Positions 53,716-62,123 are shown, counted from the first letter of the stretch. The stretch is 64,000 bases of DNA from Pseudobdellovibrio sp. (GCA_023701385.1 JAMPXC010000012.1:1-64000); one strand, 5' to 3'. Notes: generated from the letters alone by a model not told the origin. Made by a program: numbers and translations.

Positions 53716-54399
53716 ATGAAGAAATTAGTTTCTTTACTTTTCGCTATTTCTTTTTTCTTTTATTTTGTTGGTTGTAACCACAAATCAATTAGCCCTGATA
53801 TGCAGATCTCAGAAAAGATCCGCGAAAGGCACGCCAAAGAATTATTAAAATCAAAATACAAAGAAAGCGATTTTAAAGAATTTCAAGGCGATAAAGAATT
53901 CGCTTTATACATCAAACAATACTTAGAAAAAGCGAACCCTAAATTAGGATCTGATAAATTCGTCAAAGCCGTCTTTGCCGAAAGTAAACAGTATGAATAT
54001 GACCCGATCTTTTTAATGGCAGTTATTAAAACCGAAAGTCAGTTTAATGAAAGAGCGATTGGTACTTCAGGTGAAGTCGGTTTAATGCAGATTAAGCCTG
54101 ATACGGCGAAATGGATCTGTAAGAAAAAAGGTGTTAAATGGAAAGGCCCACAGGCGCTTAAAAATCCGGAATATAACATCAAAGTCAGTGCCCTGTATTT
54201 TAAGTATTTAAAAAAGACCCTGGATTCAAAATCTAGCCGTTATGTGAATGCTTATAACATGGGGATTGGTAGGCTTGGGCGCCTGCCGGCTGAGGATATT
54301 TCGGCCCACCCGTATTATCATAAAGTGATCAAGAACTACACCGAGATCTATGACGAACTAAAGAAAATCAAAGCAAGCCGCGCTAAGCAAGCTGTTTAG
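53716..54399 (+). CDS. Lipoprotein lytic transglycosylase (SLT domain)
   Basis: 227 residues from ATG at 53716, which starts a signal peptide ending in YFVGC; an ATG 14 codons upstream is in frame but gives a poorer signal. The SLT domain has the catalytic Glu in AVIKTESQFN, GLMQIKPDTAKW, and the late AYNMGIGRLGR. It cleaves peptidoglycan glycan strands with anhydromuropeptide formation, probably at the outer membrane. Confidence 0.87.
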   Translation: MKKLVSLLFAISFFFYFVGCNHKSISPDMQISEKIRERHAKELLKSKYKESDFKEFQGDKEFALYIKQYLEKANPKLGSDKFVKAVFAESKQYEYDPIFLMAVIKTESQFNERAIGTSGEVGLMQIKPDTAKWICKKKGVKWKGPQALKNPEYNIKVSALYFKYLKKTLDSKSSRYVNAYNMGIGRLGRLPAEDISAHPYYHKVIKNYTEIYDELKKIKASRAKQAV

Positions 54400-54546
54400 T
54401 CCGGCCTCAGATCGAATTAATTCTCTATTACAAGATTTTTCATTATTTCTTAGGCAATTGCGGCTGAATATGTCAAGGTGGGCCTCAAACTGTCTCGTCC
54501 AAATGAATTCGCATTCCGCTATTCTTCCTGGTGAGTTACAAATACC

Positions 54547-54563
54547 AATTCCTGGGAGGAATT
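54547..54563 (+). promoter_or_regulatory. Small hairpin over the RRM gene SD
   Basis: AATTCC-TGGGA-GGAATT with the Shine-Dalgarno GGGAGGA in the loop and right arm, ending one base before the ATG. A 6-bp stem is weak and could open with temperature or protein binding. Confidence 0.4.
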
Positions 54564-54564
54564 T

Positions 54565-54891
54565 ATGGGTAAAAAATTATACGTTGGCAATCTTTCTTAT
54601 CAAATGGATGACCAATCTTTAACTGACATCTTCTCTGCACACGGTACTGTTGAATCAGCACGTATCATCATGGACCGTGATTCTGGTCGTAGCAAAGGTT
54701 TCGCATTCGTTGAAATGTCTTCAGATGCTGAAGCAGCAGCTGCCATCGAAAAATTACACGGATCAGAACAAGGTGGCCGTAATATGAACGTTTCTGAAGC
54801 TAAACCAATGGCTCCACGTGAAGGTGGCGGCGGTGGTCGCGGTGGTAACCGTGGTGGCTTCGGCGGCGGTAACCGCGGTTCACGTTACTAG
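54565..54891 (+). CDS. RRM-type RNA-binding protein with Gly/Arg tail
   Basis: 108 residues. One RRM: RNP2 LYVGNL and RNP1 KGFAFVEM, followed by a Gly-rich tail (REGGGGGRGGNRGGFGGG). Such proteins in bacteria bind mRNA in cold or stress. GGGAGGA precedes the start. Its stop shares a base with the start of infA (TAGTG), so the two are translated together. Confidence 0.9.
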   Translation: MGKKLYVGNLSYQMDDQSLTDIFSAHGTVESARIIMDRDSGRSKGFAFVEMSSDAEAAAAIEKLHGSEQGGRNMNVSEAKPMAPREGGGGGRGGNRGGFGGGNRGSRY

Positions 54892-55118
54892 TGGCTAAAG
54901 ATGATCTAGTTAGTGTGGCTGGTAAAATCACCGACATGTCAGGTGGCGGTATGTACTCAGTAACATTAGAAAATGGGGTGAGCATTCGTGCTCGCCTCTG
55001 TGGTAAAATGAAAAAATTTAATATCAAAGTAGTAGTTGGTGATACCGTAGAAGTCGGTGTTAGCCCCTACGATCCAACGCACGGGTTAATTACCCACCGA
55101 CATAAAGTCGTTCGTTAG
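54891..55118 (+). CDS. infA: Translation initiation factor IF-1
   Basis: 75 residues starting with GTG that overlaps the RRM stop by one base (TAGTG). IF-1 occupies the A-site of the 30S subunit during initiation. OB-fold motifs: MYSVTLENGVSIRARLCGKMKKFNIKVVVGD and VEVGVSPYDPTHGLITHRHK match IF-1. infA usually lies between secY/map and rpmJ, but it is missing there and appears here coupled to an RNA-binding protein. No SD of its own is visible, so it depends on coupling. Confidence 0.88.
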   Translation: MAKDDLVSVAGKITDMSGGGMYSVTLENGVSIRARLCGKMKKFNIKVVVGDTVEVGVSPYDPTHGLITHRHKVVR

Positions 55119-55130
55119 GTCTTAATTTTG

Positions 55131-55158
55131 CTCCGTTAAAGATTATTTTTTAACGGAG
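55131..55158 (+). promoter_or_regulatory. SD-sequestering hairpin before the Cys-rich protein gene
   Basis: CTCCGTTAAA-gattattt-TTTAACGGAG, a perfect 10-bp stem. The right arm contains the Shine-Dalgarno (ACGGAGGA) of the gene starting at 55165. No T-run follows. It looks like an on/off element for translation rather than a terminator. Confidence 0.6.
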
Positions 55159-55164
55159 GAAATT

Positions 55165-55575
55165 ATGACTCAAACTCAATCTGAAAAACAAAGTTCTGAA
55201 GTACGTCAAAAAGCCCGCTCTGATAGCGATGCGCAGGCCCAAGCATCGTCACTGGAGATGTGCATTATTATTTGTAACGAATGTGCCAAAGTCTGTAGCT
55301 CAACGTTAAATTACTGTTTACGTATGGATGAGCAACACGTCGAACCAAATCATATAAAAACTTTAATCGCTTGCGCTGAAATCTGTTCGCTGAATGCGAT
55401 TTGGATGTCACGTGATTTTGAACTGCACACAAAGCTTTGCCAAGCTTGCGCGGATATTTGCGACTTCTGTGCGATCTCGTGCGAAAAAGTCGGTGATGGT
55501 GACCGCATCATGAATGAGTGTGCTGATATTTGTCAGCGTTGCGCCCAAAGTTGTGCGAAAATGGTGGCGCACTAA
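55165..55575 (+). CDS. Cys-rich four-helix-bundle protein (copper storage Csp type)
   Basis: 136 residues with 16 Cys spaced mainly CxxxC along helices (CIIICNECAKVC, CAEIC, CQACADICDFCAISC, CADICQRCAQSC). This is the pattern of Csp3/DUF326 proteins that store many Cu(I) ions in a four-helix bundle. No signal peptide, so cytosolic. Its SD lies in a hairpin. Metal identity is inferred from family. Confidence 0.85.
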   Translation: MTQTQSEKQSSEVRQKARSDSDAQAQASSLEMCIIICNECAKVCSSTLNYCLRMDEQHVEPNHIKTLIACAEICSLNAIWMSRDFELHTKLCQACADICDFCAISCEKVGDGDRIMNECADICQRCAQSCAKMVAH

Positions 55576-55620
55576 TTGCTTCATAAATTTACGCACTACA
55601 AATAAACAAGGTGGTAATTT

Positions 55621-55899
55621 ATGAAAAGAATTTTATTAAATGCGTTCGCATTTATGTTTGCGACAATCTTTTTACAGATTCCAAATTTTGCTCATGCTAA
55701 TGAAGAAACAATCAGTGAAAAGGCCAGCGAAACGGCTTCTGATGCGGGTAAAACTGTAAAAAAAGGAGCACGTGCAGTTAAAGACAAAACCTGTCATATG
55801 GTTAAAGGTAAAATGCAATGTGCCGGAGAAAAAGTAAAACATAAAGCGCAGAACGCGGCAGATGAAATAGAGGATAAAGTAGAGGATGTAAAAAAATAA
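55621..55899 (+). CDS. Small exported Lys/Ala-rich helical protein
   Basis: 92 residues; signal peptide to about residue 27 (FLQIPNFAHA). The mature part is a charged amphipathic helix with two Cys (KTCHMVKGKMQCAG), like LEA- or apolipoprotein-like stress proteins. It follows the Csp-type gene and precedes an outer-membrane beta protein and CsbD, so a stress operon is likely. No family recognised. Confidence 0.65.
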   Translation: MKRILLNAFAFMFATIFLQIPNFAHANEETISEKASETASDAGKTVKKGARAVKDKTCHMVKGKMQCAGEKVKHKAQNAADEIEDKVEDVKK

Positions 55900-55912
55900 C
55901 TGGAGGTTTTTC

Positions 55913-56518
55913 ATGAAACAGTTTTTAGCTCTGACCAGTTTTTTAATGGCCGCGATGTTATCGCCGAAAATTTTTGCTGAAGATGGATTTTTTATTGAGC
56001 CGATGATTACTTATCAAAACTTCAAAGCAGATATTGAATATCCGAATACATTCTTAAGTGATTCATCGGGCGATGTTAAAGGCACAGGTTTTGGTTTAAG
56101 ACTTGGAGGCCACGTGATCGATACGGTTTTTCTGGCCGCTGACTTAAGATATTCACAACCTAAATACCAAGATTCAAATTTCGAAGCTGACGCTAAAGAA
56201 TCAAACTACGGCGTTGTACTTGGTTTGCAAATGCCAATCATAGGTCTTCGTCTATGGGCCGGTTATGTCGTTGATGGCGTGCTAGACCCCAAAGAAGATA
56301 ACGGTGTAGATTTAAAATTTAAAGAGGCCTCAGGGCCACGCTTAGGGGCCGGTTTTCACGTAGCCATGTTTAGCATTAATCTTGAATATCAAAATTTAAA
56401 ATACGATTCGACTGAATTAGAAAAACTAGGTCCTTTTACGGACGTCAACGCACAAGACAGAATTGAGTTAACTGAATCTGGTTATGTAGCCAGTGTGAGT
56501 TTTCCAATAAGTTTTTAG
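55913..56518 (+). CDS. Outer-membrane beta-barrel protein
   Basis: 201 residues; signal peptide to about residue 22. The mature sequence alternates hydrophobic and polar residues (GTGFGLRLGGHVIDTVFLAADLRY, GVVLGLQMPIIGLRLWAGYVV) and ends in SFPISF, the terminal aromatic typical of barrel insertion. Family not identified. It starts 13 bases after the preceding gene with GGAGG. Confidence 0.72.
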   Translation: MKQFLALTSFLMAAMLSPKIFAEDGFFIEPMITYQNFKADIEYPNTFLSDSSGDVKGTGFGLRLGGHVIDTVFLAADLRYSQPKYQDSNFEADAKESNYGVVLGLQMPIIGLRLWAGYVVDGVLDPKEDNGVDLKFKEASGPRLGAGFHVAMFSINLEYQNLKYDSTELEKLGPFTDVNAQDRIELTESGYVASVSFPISF

Positions 56519-56533
56519 AACAAGGAGGATTTT

Positions 56534-56800
56534 ATGAACCAATCACAAATCGCAGGTAAATGGAAAGAAATCAAAGGCGAAATCAGAAAAGCCTGGGGTG
56601 ATCTGACAGATGACGAAGTTGAACAAACTAAAGGTAATATGGAATCAATCTCTGGCTTAATTCAGCAGAAGTTTGGATTAACTAAAGAGCAGGCTAAAGA
56701 AAGATTAGATACAGTTTACTCAAAATTTGAAGATAAAACCGAAGACTACAAAAATAATCTACGCGATGAGAATGAACGCAATCGTGATCGATTGAACTAA
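56534..56800 (+). CDS. CsbD-family stress protein
   Basis: 88 residues. The CsbD motif is clear: QIAGKWKEIKGEIRKAWGDLTDDE then GLIQQKFGLTKEQAKERLD. A small general-stress helical protein of unknown function. AAGGAGG precedes the start; a terminator follows, ending the group that begins at the Csp-type gene. Confidence 0.88.
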   Translation: MNQSQIAGKWKEIKGEIRKAWGDLTDDEVEQTKGNMESISGLIQQKFGLTKEQAKERLDTVYSKFEDKTEDYKNNLRDENERNRDRLN

Positions 56801-56818
56801 TTTAACTCGGTAGATACG

Positions 56819-56859
56819 GCCGATAGCCAAACTGAGGGGCGGCTATCGGCTTTTATTTT
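56819..56859 (+). terminator. Terminator after csbD-like gene
   Basis: GCCGATAGCC (56819-56828) and GGCTATCGGC (56841-56850), 10-bp perfect stem, then TTTTATTTT. Confidence 0.9.
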
Positions 56860-56996
56860 CGTAAAAGCCGCAAATGGAAGCCAAGTGATAATAAAAAATG
56901 TTTTCATAAGTAAACGTTTACAGATTGTTTTCAATTAGCCTCTCCTGTCGCGGGTTTCATGACTTCTTTCAGGCTGTTCAAGTAGGTTAAAGCCCT

Positions 56997-57596
56997 ATGG
57001 AACAAGGCAAAGTTCTACGTCTGGTCATGTGGATCAACTATTCGATGTTCACCATTGAATTTTTAAGCGGTTATTTCGCAAAATCCACAGCTCTGATGGC
57101 CGACTCTTTAGATTTATTAGGTGATGCCGCTATCTACGGGATTAGTTGGTACGCTCTTCAGCACGGCCCTTTGTGGCAAGCTCGCGCAGGTCTATTCAAA
57201 GGACTTGTGATGGCAATGTTTGGCTTTTTTGTTATGGGCCAAGCGGTGTACCGTGGAATTGCTGGCACGGTTCCGTTTTCGTTAACGGTAACAAGCATTG
57301 GCTTATTAGCTTTTTTATCAAACGCAGTCTGTATGGTTTTATTATACAAGTATCGCCATGCTGACTCAAATATGCGATCAGTGTGGTTATGTTCACGCAA
57401 TGATATCTTTGCCAATATCGGCGTTGTTATCGCTTCAGGCTTAGTTGTCTTAACAGGATCAGGAGCACCTGATGTTATCGTAGGTTTTGCGATTGCGGCG
57501 TTATATTTAAAAACAGCCTACGACGTTGTAAGTGAAGCCCAGTTTGAATTAGAGAAACATCGCGTTCGTGCGTGGTCGAGCGAAATTTATAAATAA
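56997..57596 (+). CDS. Short cation diffusion facilitator (CDF) protein
   Basis: 199 residues, about 100 shorter than usual CDF proteins: the C-terminal cytoplasmic domain is missing. The membrane part has ADSLDLLGDA in helix II and RNDIFANIGVV in helix V, the metal-site pair (DxxxD, here with N-D instead of the common HxxxD). Cation exporter, Co/Zn/Cd class likely. The absent domain usually senses metal and dimerises, so this one may be regulated differently. Confidence 0.82.
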   Translation: MEQGKVLRLVMWINYSMFTIEFLSGYFAKSTALMADSLDLLGDAAIYGISWYALQHGPLWQARAGLFKGLVMAMFGFFVMGQAVYRGIAGTVPFSLTVTSIGLLAFLSNAVCMVLLYKYRHADSNMRSVWLCSRNDIFANIGVVIASGLVVLTGSGAPDVIVGFAIAALYLKTAYDVVSEAQFELEKHRVRAWSSEIYK

Positions 57597-57635
57597 AAAA
57601 AGGCCCGGCGGGAATTGACGTAGCGAAGTTCACGC

Positions 57636-57842
57636 TTAGTTCGGAAATTCTTTTTGCGCTGAAATCGCTTGCCCAAATAAGTAGGCTAAGACCAATCCCG
57701 TCGGGATAAGTGCTAAATAGCCAATGTTATCGCCAAGAACTGCGTAGATAAATAAGAGCGCTTGTGCGCAGATCCACATGATAAGACCGATAACCACTAA
57801 GAAAAGCAGTCCTTTTGCTGTATCAAGAAGTATTGTATCCAT
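57636..57842 (-). CDS. Small two-helix membrane protein
   Basis: 68 residues with two hydrophobic segments (GLLFLVVIGLIMWICAQALL and LALIPTGLVLAYLFGQ). GGAGGA precedes the start. No family recognised. Confidence 0.65.
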   Translation of the reverse strand: MDTILLDTAKGLLFLVVIGLIMWICAQALLFIYAVLGDNIGYLALIPTGLVLAYLFGQAISAQKEFPN

Positions 57843-57926
57843 AAATCCTCCTGAATCACTCTATTTTGGACTTACATTATACCACGATTTCGCTAACAGG
57901 GGTAATAGCAGGTTTAAGTAGTTAAT

Positions 57927-58190
57927 TTACTTCGCATTATCGCGAGGGTCCCAGCCGGTCTTGGCGCGCCAAGTGTAAAGCTGTTCGACTTTAAGTCGTG
58001 CCCAGGGAGTTTTTCTTAAGAATTTCAAACTTGATTTGATACTTGGATTTTCAGTGAAACTGTTGATCGAGATTTTTTCAGACAATCTTTGCCAGCCGTA
58101 GTTTTCAACTAATTCGGTGACCATTGTCTCTAGAGTAATACCTTCCAGAGCGGGTTTACCGTCTGAAAGGTTTTGTTGAACTTTGTTCAT
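57927..58190 (-). CDS. VF530 (DUF2132) family protein
   Basis: 87 residues. [41 protein letters not shown] and the C-terminal EQLYTW match the VF530 family, small proteins proposed to bind DNA. It follows the small secreted gene by 5 bases; no SD of its own is seen, so coupling is likely. Confidence 0.85.
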   Translation of the reverse strand: MNKVQQNLSDGKPALEGITLETMVTELVENYGWQRLSEKISINSFTENPSIKSSLKFLRKTPWARLKVEQLYTWRAKTGWDPRDNAK

Positions 58191-58195
58191 TTTAA

Positions 58196-58525
58196 TTACT
58201 TAGTGCATTCGATTTCGATTAATTCATCGCGTGTCCAGATGGCTACGATGATCGAACCTTTTTCAGCCATATTGCCTTCAGAGTATAAACGTTGTTCACG
58301 GCTACCCATGAAAAGTTCCATCGAGAAAAAGCCAGGCTTTTTTTCTGTTATATAGCTTGAGTTAATGCCATCTTCAAAAAGTTTTACACGTTCGCCAACT
58401 TCGACGTTAACTGTTTGTACACGTTCAACTGTATTTGCGATTTTTTCATAACAAATAAGTGAAGTTTTGGCCATTGAAGTTTGAGCTGCTAAAAATAGAC
58501 TGGTTGCTAAGATAAGGTTTTTCAT
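58196..58525 (-). CDS. Small secreted protein, unknown family
   Basis: 109 residues; signal peptide [19 protein letters not shown]. Two Cys (SLICYEK and IECTK) may form a disulfide. The ATG is preceded by TTGGTT-N16-TACGCT-N6, so it may be leaderless; the -10 match is poor. It is co-transcribed with the VF530 gene. Confidence 0.65.
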   Translation of the reverse strand: MKNLILATSLFLAAQTSMAKTSLICYEKIANTVERVQTVNVEVGERVKLFEDGINSSYITEKKPGFFSMELFMGSREQRLYSEGNMAEKGSIIVAIWTRDELIEIECTK

Positions 58526-58584
58526 ACTTTAAGCGTAACTTAATTTTATGAAAAACCAATCTATTTTGTTTAACACCACGACTC

Positions 58585-59580
58585 TTAAAGACTTACATTT
58601 AACATTTGGGTTACGTAGGTACGTGGATTTACTGGAACATAAGTGTTGTTTTTGCGTTTATGAATTTCAAAGTGTAAGTGCGGCGCAGTACCAATACCTG
58701 TATTACCAGATAACGCGATTGTTTGGCCTTGTGTTACCGGTCTTCCCGCAGAAGTTTTAAAACCAGATAAGTGAGCGTATAAAGTCTCAACGCCTTTATG
58801 AGGGTGGATCACGATCACGTAGTGGCCGTAACCTTTCATTTTTCCGGTTTTTTGATTTTTTTCAGTACGAGTAGCTAAGACTTTCCCGTCATAAACACTC
58901 ACAACTTGTGTGCCGGTTTTAGCACGTAAGTCGATGCCTTTATGTAAACGCTTAGTTTTTAAAACCGGGTGTTTACGCATACCGTATTCACTTGTTACTG
59001 TTAAACAACCAACACCACAGTTTTTAAGTGGGCTGATGATGCCACCGCCGCTTGAGATGTTAGCTTTAAAAGTTTGATAGTTTTGTAAAGCGCCGTGTGG
59101 ATTGTACGCCTGAAAACCAAGATCATGAAGTTCTTTAACTTGACCTGTTTTTAAGTAGTTTAAAAAAGCTTCTTTATTTTTACCGTTACTACTTTCTAAT
59201 AATTTCGTGTTTTTGATCGCATCAGTTCTGATACAGAAATCTTGTTCATCGGCAGCATCTGATTCGCGAAGATCTTCATCCATGACGTCGACGATACGGA
59301 TTCCGCAGACCCAGTTTTCATTCACACTGTAAGTAAACGATGAGAGTTTCACAGCTAAGATTGAATTTTGAGGTACAGAGATCTGACTTGTTACCGACAT
59401 TTTACCTGTTACATCCGGATGAAATACCGTTAGTTTTACATCTCTTGCAGTTTCGAAATAAAAATTTGAATCAGCAGCTGTAGCATAGGCTAAGGCTTCG
59501 TCAGCTTCTTCCATTGGGCTTGCAATAGCAAGTGGGGTAATCATGGCCATAGCTAGATTGATGATAATTTTTTTATACAT
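58585..59580 (-). CDS. Exported M23-family peptidoglycan peptidase
   Basis: 331 residues from ATG at 59580 (AGGAGC upstream). Signal peptide to about residue 20. C-terminal LytM/M23 domain: TSEYGMRKHPV, LHKGIDLRAKTGTQV (zinc ligands HxxxD), and the final HLHFEIHK (HxH). It cleaves peptide cross-links in the wall. The N-terminal 180 residues are beta-rich, maybe a wall-binding part. Confidence 0.9.
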   Translation of the reverse strand: MYKKIIINLAMAMITPLAIASPMEEADEALAYATAADSNFYFETARDVKLTVFHPDVTGKMSVTSQISVPQNSILAVKLSSFTYSVNENWVCGIRIVDVMDEDLRESDAADEQDFCIRTDAIKNTKLLESSNGKNKEAFLNYLKTGQVKELHDLGFQAYNPHGALQNYQTFKANISSGGGIISPLKNCGVGCLTVTSEYGMRKHPVLKTKRLHKGIDLRAKTGTQVVSVYDGKVLATRTEKNQKTGKMKGYGHYVIVIHPHKGVETLYAHLSGFKTSAGRPVTQGQTIALSGNTGIGTAPHLHFEIHKRKNNTYVPVNPRTYVTQMLNVSL

Positions 59581-59713
59581 GGTAGCTCCTAAAGTTCGTT
59601 CGTCTTTTATTAAAGCTACATTCGTTCCAAGTTTTAAACGCAAAGTATTCAAGTTGGCTGGCTCAAGGCATGATTTATTTCATGGGTAAGCGCTAATCGT
59701 CGCTGTCAGGATT

Positions 59714-59742
59714 TTGTACAGTTATTTTTTACCCGGTATTAA
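59714..59742 (+). promoter_or_regulatory. Candidate promoter of the 59829 gene
   Basis: TTGTAC, 17 bases, TATTAA. Predicted leader of about 80 nt to the ATG at 59829. The remainder of the spacer shows no further feature. Confidence 0.45.
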
Positions 59743-59828
59743 CGTGGTTACTCTAATGGGTTTCGAAGATGGAATGATTCTTTCAAATGATCTCTTTAGG
59801 AGCGCTATTTTATAGGGAAAGTCTCATT

Positions 59829-61100
59829 ATGAAACACTGGATTTACACACTCTTATTCGCGTTTACCATGGCCTTTGAGGCCCAAGCGGTCGTTAATGTG
59901 CAAGTCACAGCATCTAGTTTAAAAGTTCAAGTAAAGCCCTATGCGCCTGTTAAACCTTATGAATCTTGGTACCGTACTCGTCGTGATGCTGAAGGCGATC
60001 GTTTTGGCAAACGTGAATTCTGGATGAATGAAGCAAAAGAAGAGCCGTATTATAGCTTTAAAGAAATCTGCCATTCTGCGGTGAAAGCCCAAGTTCTAGA
60101 TGTCGAGCTTAACTCGCAAACTTTAGATTCAAAAGATATGTGGGCTAAGTTTAACTGCCTTCGTTTAGATGCTGATGCAATGACGATTGTGTATCCTGAC
60201 TTACAGCAGTTTTTAGCTCCGCATATGAAGGCGTTAGATCAAATTGCTAAAAAGTATAATGATGAAGCTATGAAGTTTAATTTTCAAGATCCGAGCTATG
60301 AGAAAACTTCGAATGCATCAAATGCGCTTTATCAATTAGTAAATTACATCTTAAATTCTAAAGACTCTAACCCGTGGTTAAAAAATCCTGTATACCGTGA
60401 AGCTCTTATCAAAGGCACGGTTAAAGAATTCGATAAAAAACGCTGGGCAGGGCAAGATCCTGTCATTACAAAGCCTCTGGTGCTAGTCACTCATGCCACT
60501 ACAGTCTTCGATGATAAAACAATTAAAAATTTCGCTGATCAGACGATTCGTGAAGCTAAAGCTAAAGGGCTTCCGGTTGTGTACTTAGTTAGTGATGACG
60601 GAGTCCATGATCAGACTTGGTATTTAGAAGATAAAAATCCTGCGCAGGCTTATTTTTCTAAAAACGGTGAACATTCAGTGATGTATAGTTCAAACACGGT
60701 GATTATGATGGGCGGGTTTTATAACCAATGCCTTCGCACAAGCCAGTTAGACCTTATCACAAGACACTTTATGATAAGTGAAGAAGCCTTGACGATTCAT
60801 TTGCCGGTTCAGGGTATTTATGTACATGACTCGATTGATTTTAAAACATTGTCTAAAGAAAAATTCTTAGAGCGTGTTAAAGAAGGTTCTATCCTTGGTG
60901 GCTATGAAGTCGATGATGATCACGGCGGTATGGTTGAAAGTGATATGAATAAATTAACGGGCGTGCCTGACCTGAAACAATATACCGTTAATATTTACGC
61001 GGATGATCGGCTCGTTGAAAAGGTAGGAACAGGTTCGCGTGTTGTAAATCTGAAGTTTTGGAGTGATCATCAGTTTATTTCGTATGTAAACGGGCGGTGA
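59829..61100 (+). CDS. Exported protein of unknown family
   Basis: 423 residues from ATG at 59829, which starts the signal peptide WIYTLLFAFTMAFEAQA; an in-frame ATG 14 codons earlier gives no signal. GGGAAAG lies 9 bases upstream. Visible only: a helical middle and a C-terminal beta part with GGYEVDDDHGGMVESD. No family recognised. It converges with the thioesterase, overlapping by 26 bases. Confidence 0.7.
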   Translation: MKHWIYTLLFAFTMAFEAQAVVNVQVTASSLKVQVKPYAPVKPYESWYRTRRDAEGDRFGKREFWMNEAKEEPYYSFKEICHSAVKAQVLDVELNSQTLDSKDMWAKFNCLRLDADAMTIVYPDLQQFLAPHMKALDQIAKKYNDEAMKFNFQDPSYEKTSNASNALYQLVNYILNSKDSNPWLKNPVYREALIKGTVKEFDKKRWAGQDPVITKPLVLVTHATTVFDDKTIKNFADQTIREAKAKGLPVVYLVSDDGVHDQTWYLEDKNPAQAYFSKNGEHSVMYSSNTVIMMGGFYNQCLRTSQLDLITRHFMISEEALTIHLPVQGIYVHDSIDFKTLSKEKFLERVKEGSILGGYEVDDDHGGMVESDMNKLTGVPDLKQYTVNIYADDRLVEKVGTGSRVVNLKFWSDHQFISYVNGR

Positions 61101-61815
61101 AAACAGGCTTTCCATCAGCCGCACGCATACCTTGAAATTGTGTAAGCTTCGTGTTTTCAGCAGGCTTTAACATTTGAAGGTTCACTTGGTCACCAGATAC
61201 AGTTTCAGCCAAAAAGTTCACTTCGTATTTTTGTAAATGCACATCACCTTTTAAGATATCTAACGGAATTGCATCTAAGATCCATTGTGCGTACTTTGTG
61301 TTATTCACGTGATTATTCATATCTAAATCACTGTTGCGCACTTGAAACTGAGCCACTTCTTGCGCTTCAGCTTGCCACTGAATTTTTTCAGGTGATTCAG
61401 TGCGGTTATGATCTTCTCTATATACGGCGCCTAATTTTTTCTGATCAGGGGCTACCATTTTACGAGTGTTCATATCGATCACTGAAAAAGTGCTTGTGCA
61501 TTCTCCGATTTTTTTATCACCGATTGAAATTTCGTAATCACGAAAAAAGAAAACATCTGATACGGGCGGACGAATCCAAGTTTTAATGGTGATTGTTTCA
61601 TTCCACTTAGGCCAAGCATTCATCGTCAGGCTTTGGCGGGTAAAAACCCAAGCCTGATTTGGATCAAGTTGCACTTTCATTTGTCGAGCGTGCATCCAAC
61701 CCACATCTTGAATAAAATTTAAAATGGCATAAAGACCTGCGCGACCGCGTAAGTTTACGAAATACGATGCAATTTTATAATCTTCTGACCAGGTGTGAGG
61801 CTTAGTGTCATTCAT
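61075..61815 (-). CDS. Acyl-ACP thioesterase
   Basis: 246 residues, two hot-dog domains as in bacterial and plant FatA/FatB. Catalytic region NSDLDMNNHVNNTKYAQWIL contains the NxHxNN motif. It hydrolyses acyl-ACP to free fatty acids, ending chain growth; in Gram-negatives it may adjust membrane lipids. The start has no SD. TTGACA and a -10-like hexamer lie just before it, so the message may be leaderless. Confidence 0.85.
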   Translation of the reverse strand: MNDTKPHTWSEDYKIASYFVNLRGRAGLYAILNFIQDVGWMHARQMKVQLDPNQAWVFTRQSLTMNAWPKWNETITIKTWIRPPVSDVFFFRDYEISIGDKKIGECTSTFSVIDMNTRKMVAPDQKKLGAVYREDHNRTESPEKIQWQAEAQEVAQFQVRNSDLDMNNHVNNTKYAQWILDAIPLDILKGDVHLQKYEVNFLAETVSGDQVNLQMLKPAENTKLTQFQGMRAADGKPVFTARLHTK

Positions 61816-61821
61816 GCAGAT

Positions 61822-61850
61822 ATCTGAGCACTAGGTGCTGGGCCTGTCAA
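61822..61850 (-). promoter_or_regulatory. Promoter of the thioesterase gene with palindromic spacer
   Basis: On the minus strand TTGACA, 17 bases, TCAGAT, then six bases and the ATG. The spacer contains AGCAC-cta-GTGCT (61827-61839), a possible operator for a fatty-acid-type regulator. Confidence 0.5.
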
Positions 61851-62098
61851 AGAGCTTTCTTGAAAACAGCTTTTTCGAGAGCTGTAAGTCTGCTCTCGAG
61901 AGAGGGCTTGTCCATCACATCGCGTAGGTATTTGTTTAGCAGAGTTTGATAGGGTAAATGCTGCTTATCAGCTTCAGCTTGAAGCCAGGAAAAAATATCG
62001 GCATCAATTCTAATGCTGGTTTGCACTTTGGTTTCTTTAGTGATGAGCGCCGATTTTTTTCTTACTTTGCCTTTTGAAAAATCATATTCTTTCTTCAT
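61847..62098 (-). CDS. brnA: BrnA-type antitoxin, without a BrnT partner
   Basis: 83 residues. The N-terminal KKEYDFSKGKVRKK and the ribbon-helix-helix core TSIRIDADIFSWLQAEADK with PYQTLLNKYLRD match BrnA antitoxins. BrnT toxins are encoded just upstream in brnTA operons, but on this strand there is no such gene. A promoter and palindromic operator lie directly before it, typical of BrnA autorepression. It may be a lone antitoxin or a remnant of a TA pair. Confidence 0.75.
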   Translation of the reverse strand: MKKEYDFSKGKVRKKSALITKETKVQTSIRIDADIFSWLQAEADKQHLPYQTLLNKYLRDVMDKPSLESRLTALEKAVFKKAL

Positions 62099-62123
62099 GA
62101 ATACATTGTAATACAGTGTATTC
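62099..62123. promoter_or_regulatory. Operator palindrome overlapping the brnA start
   Basis: GAATACA-N11-TGTATTC, with the inner part (TTGTAATACAG) nearly palindromic too, so the whole 25 bases is close to one palindrome. It covers the -10 element and the predicted transcription start. Confidence 0.6.
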
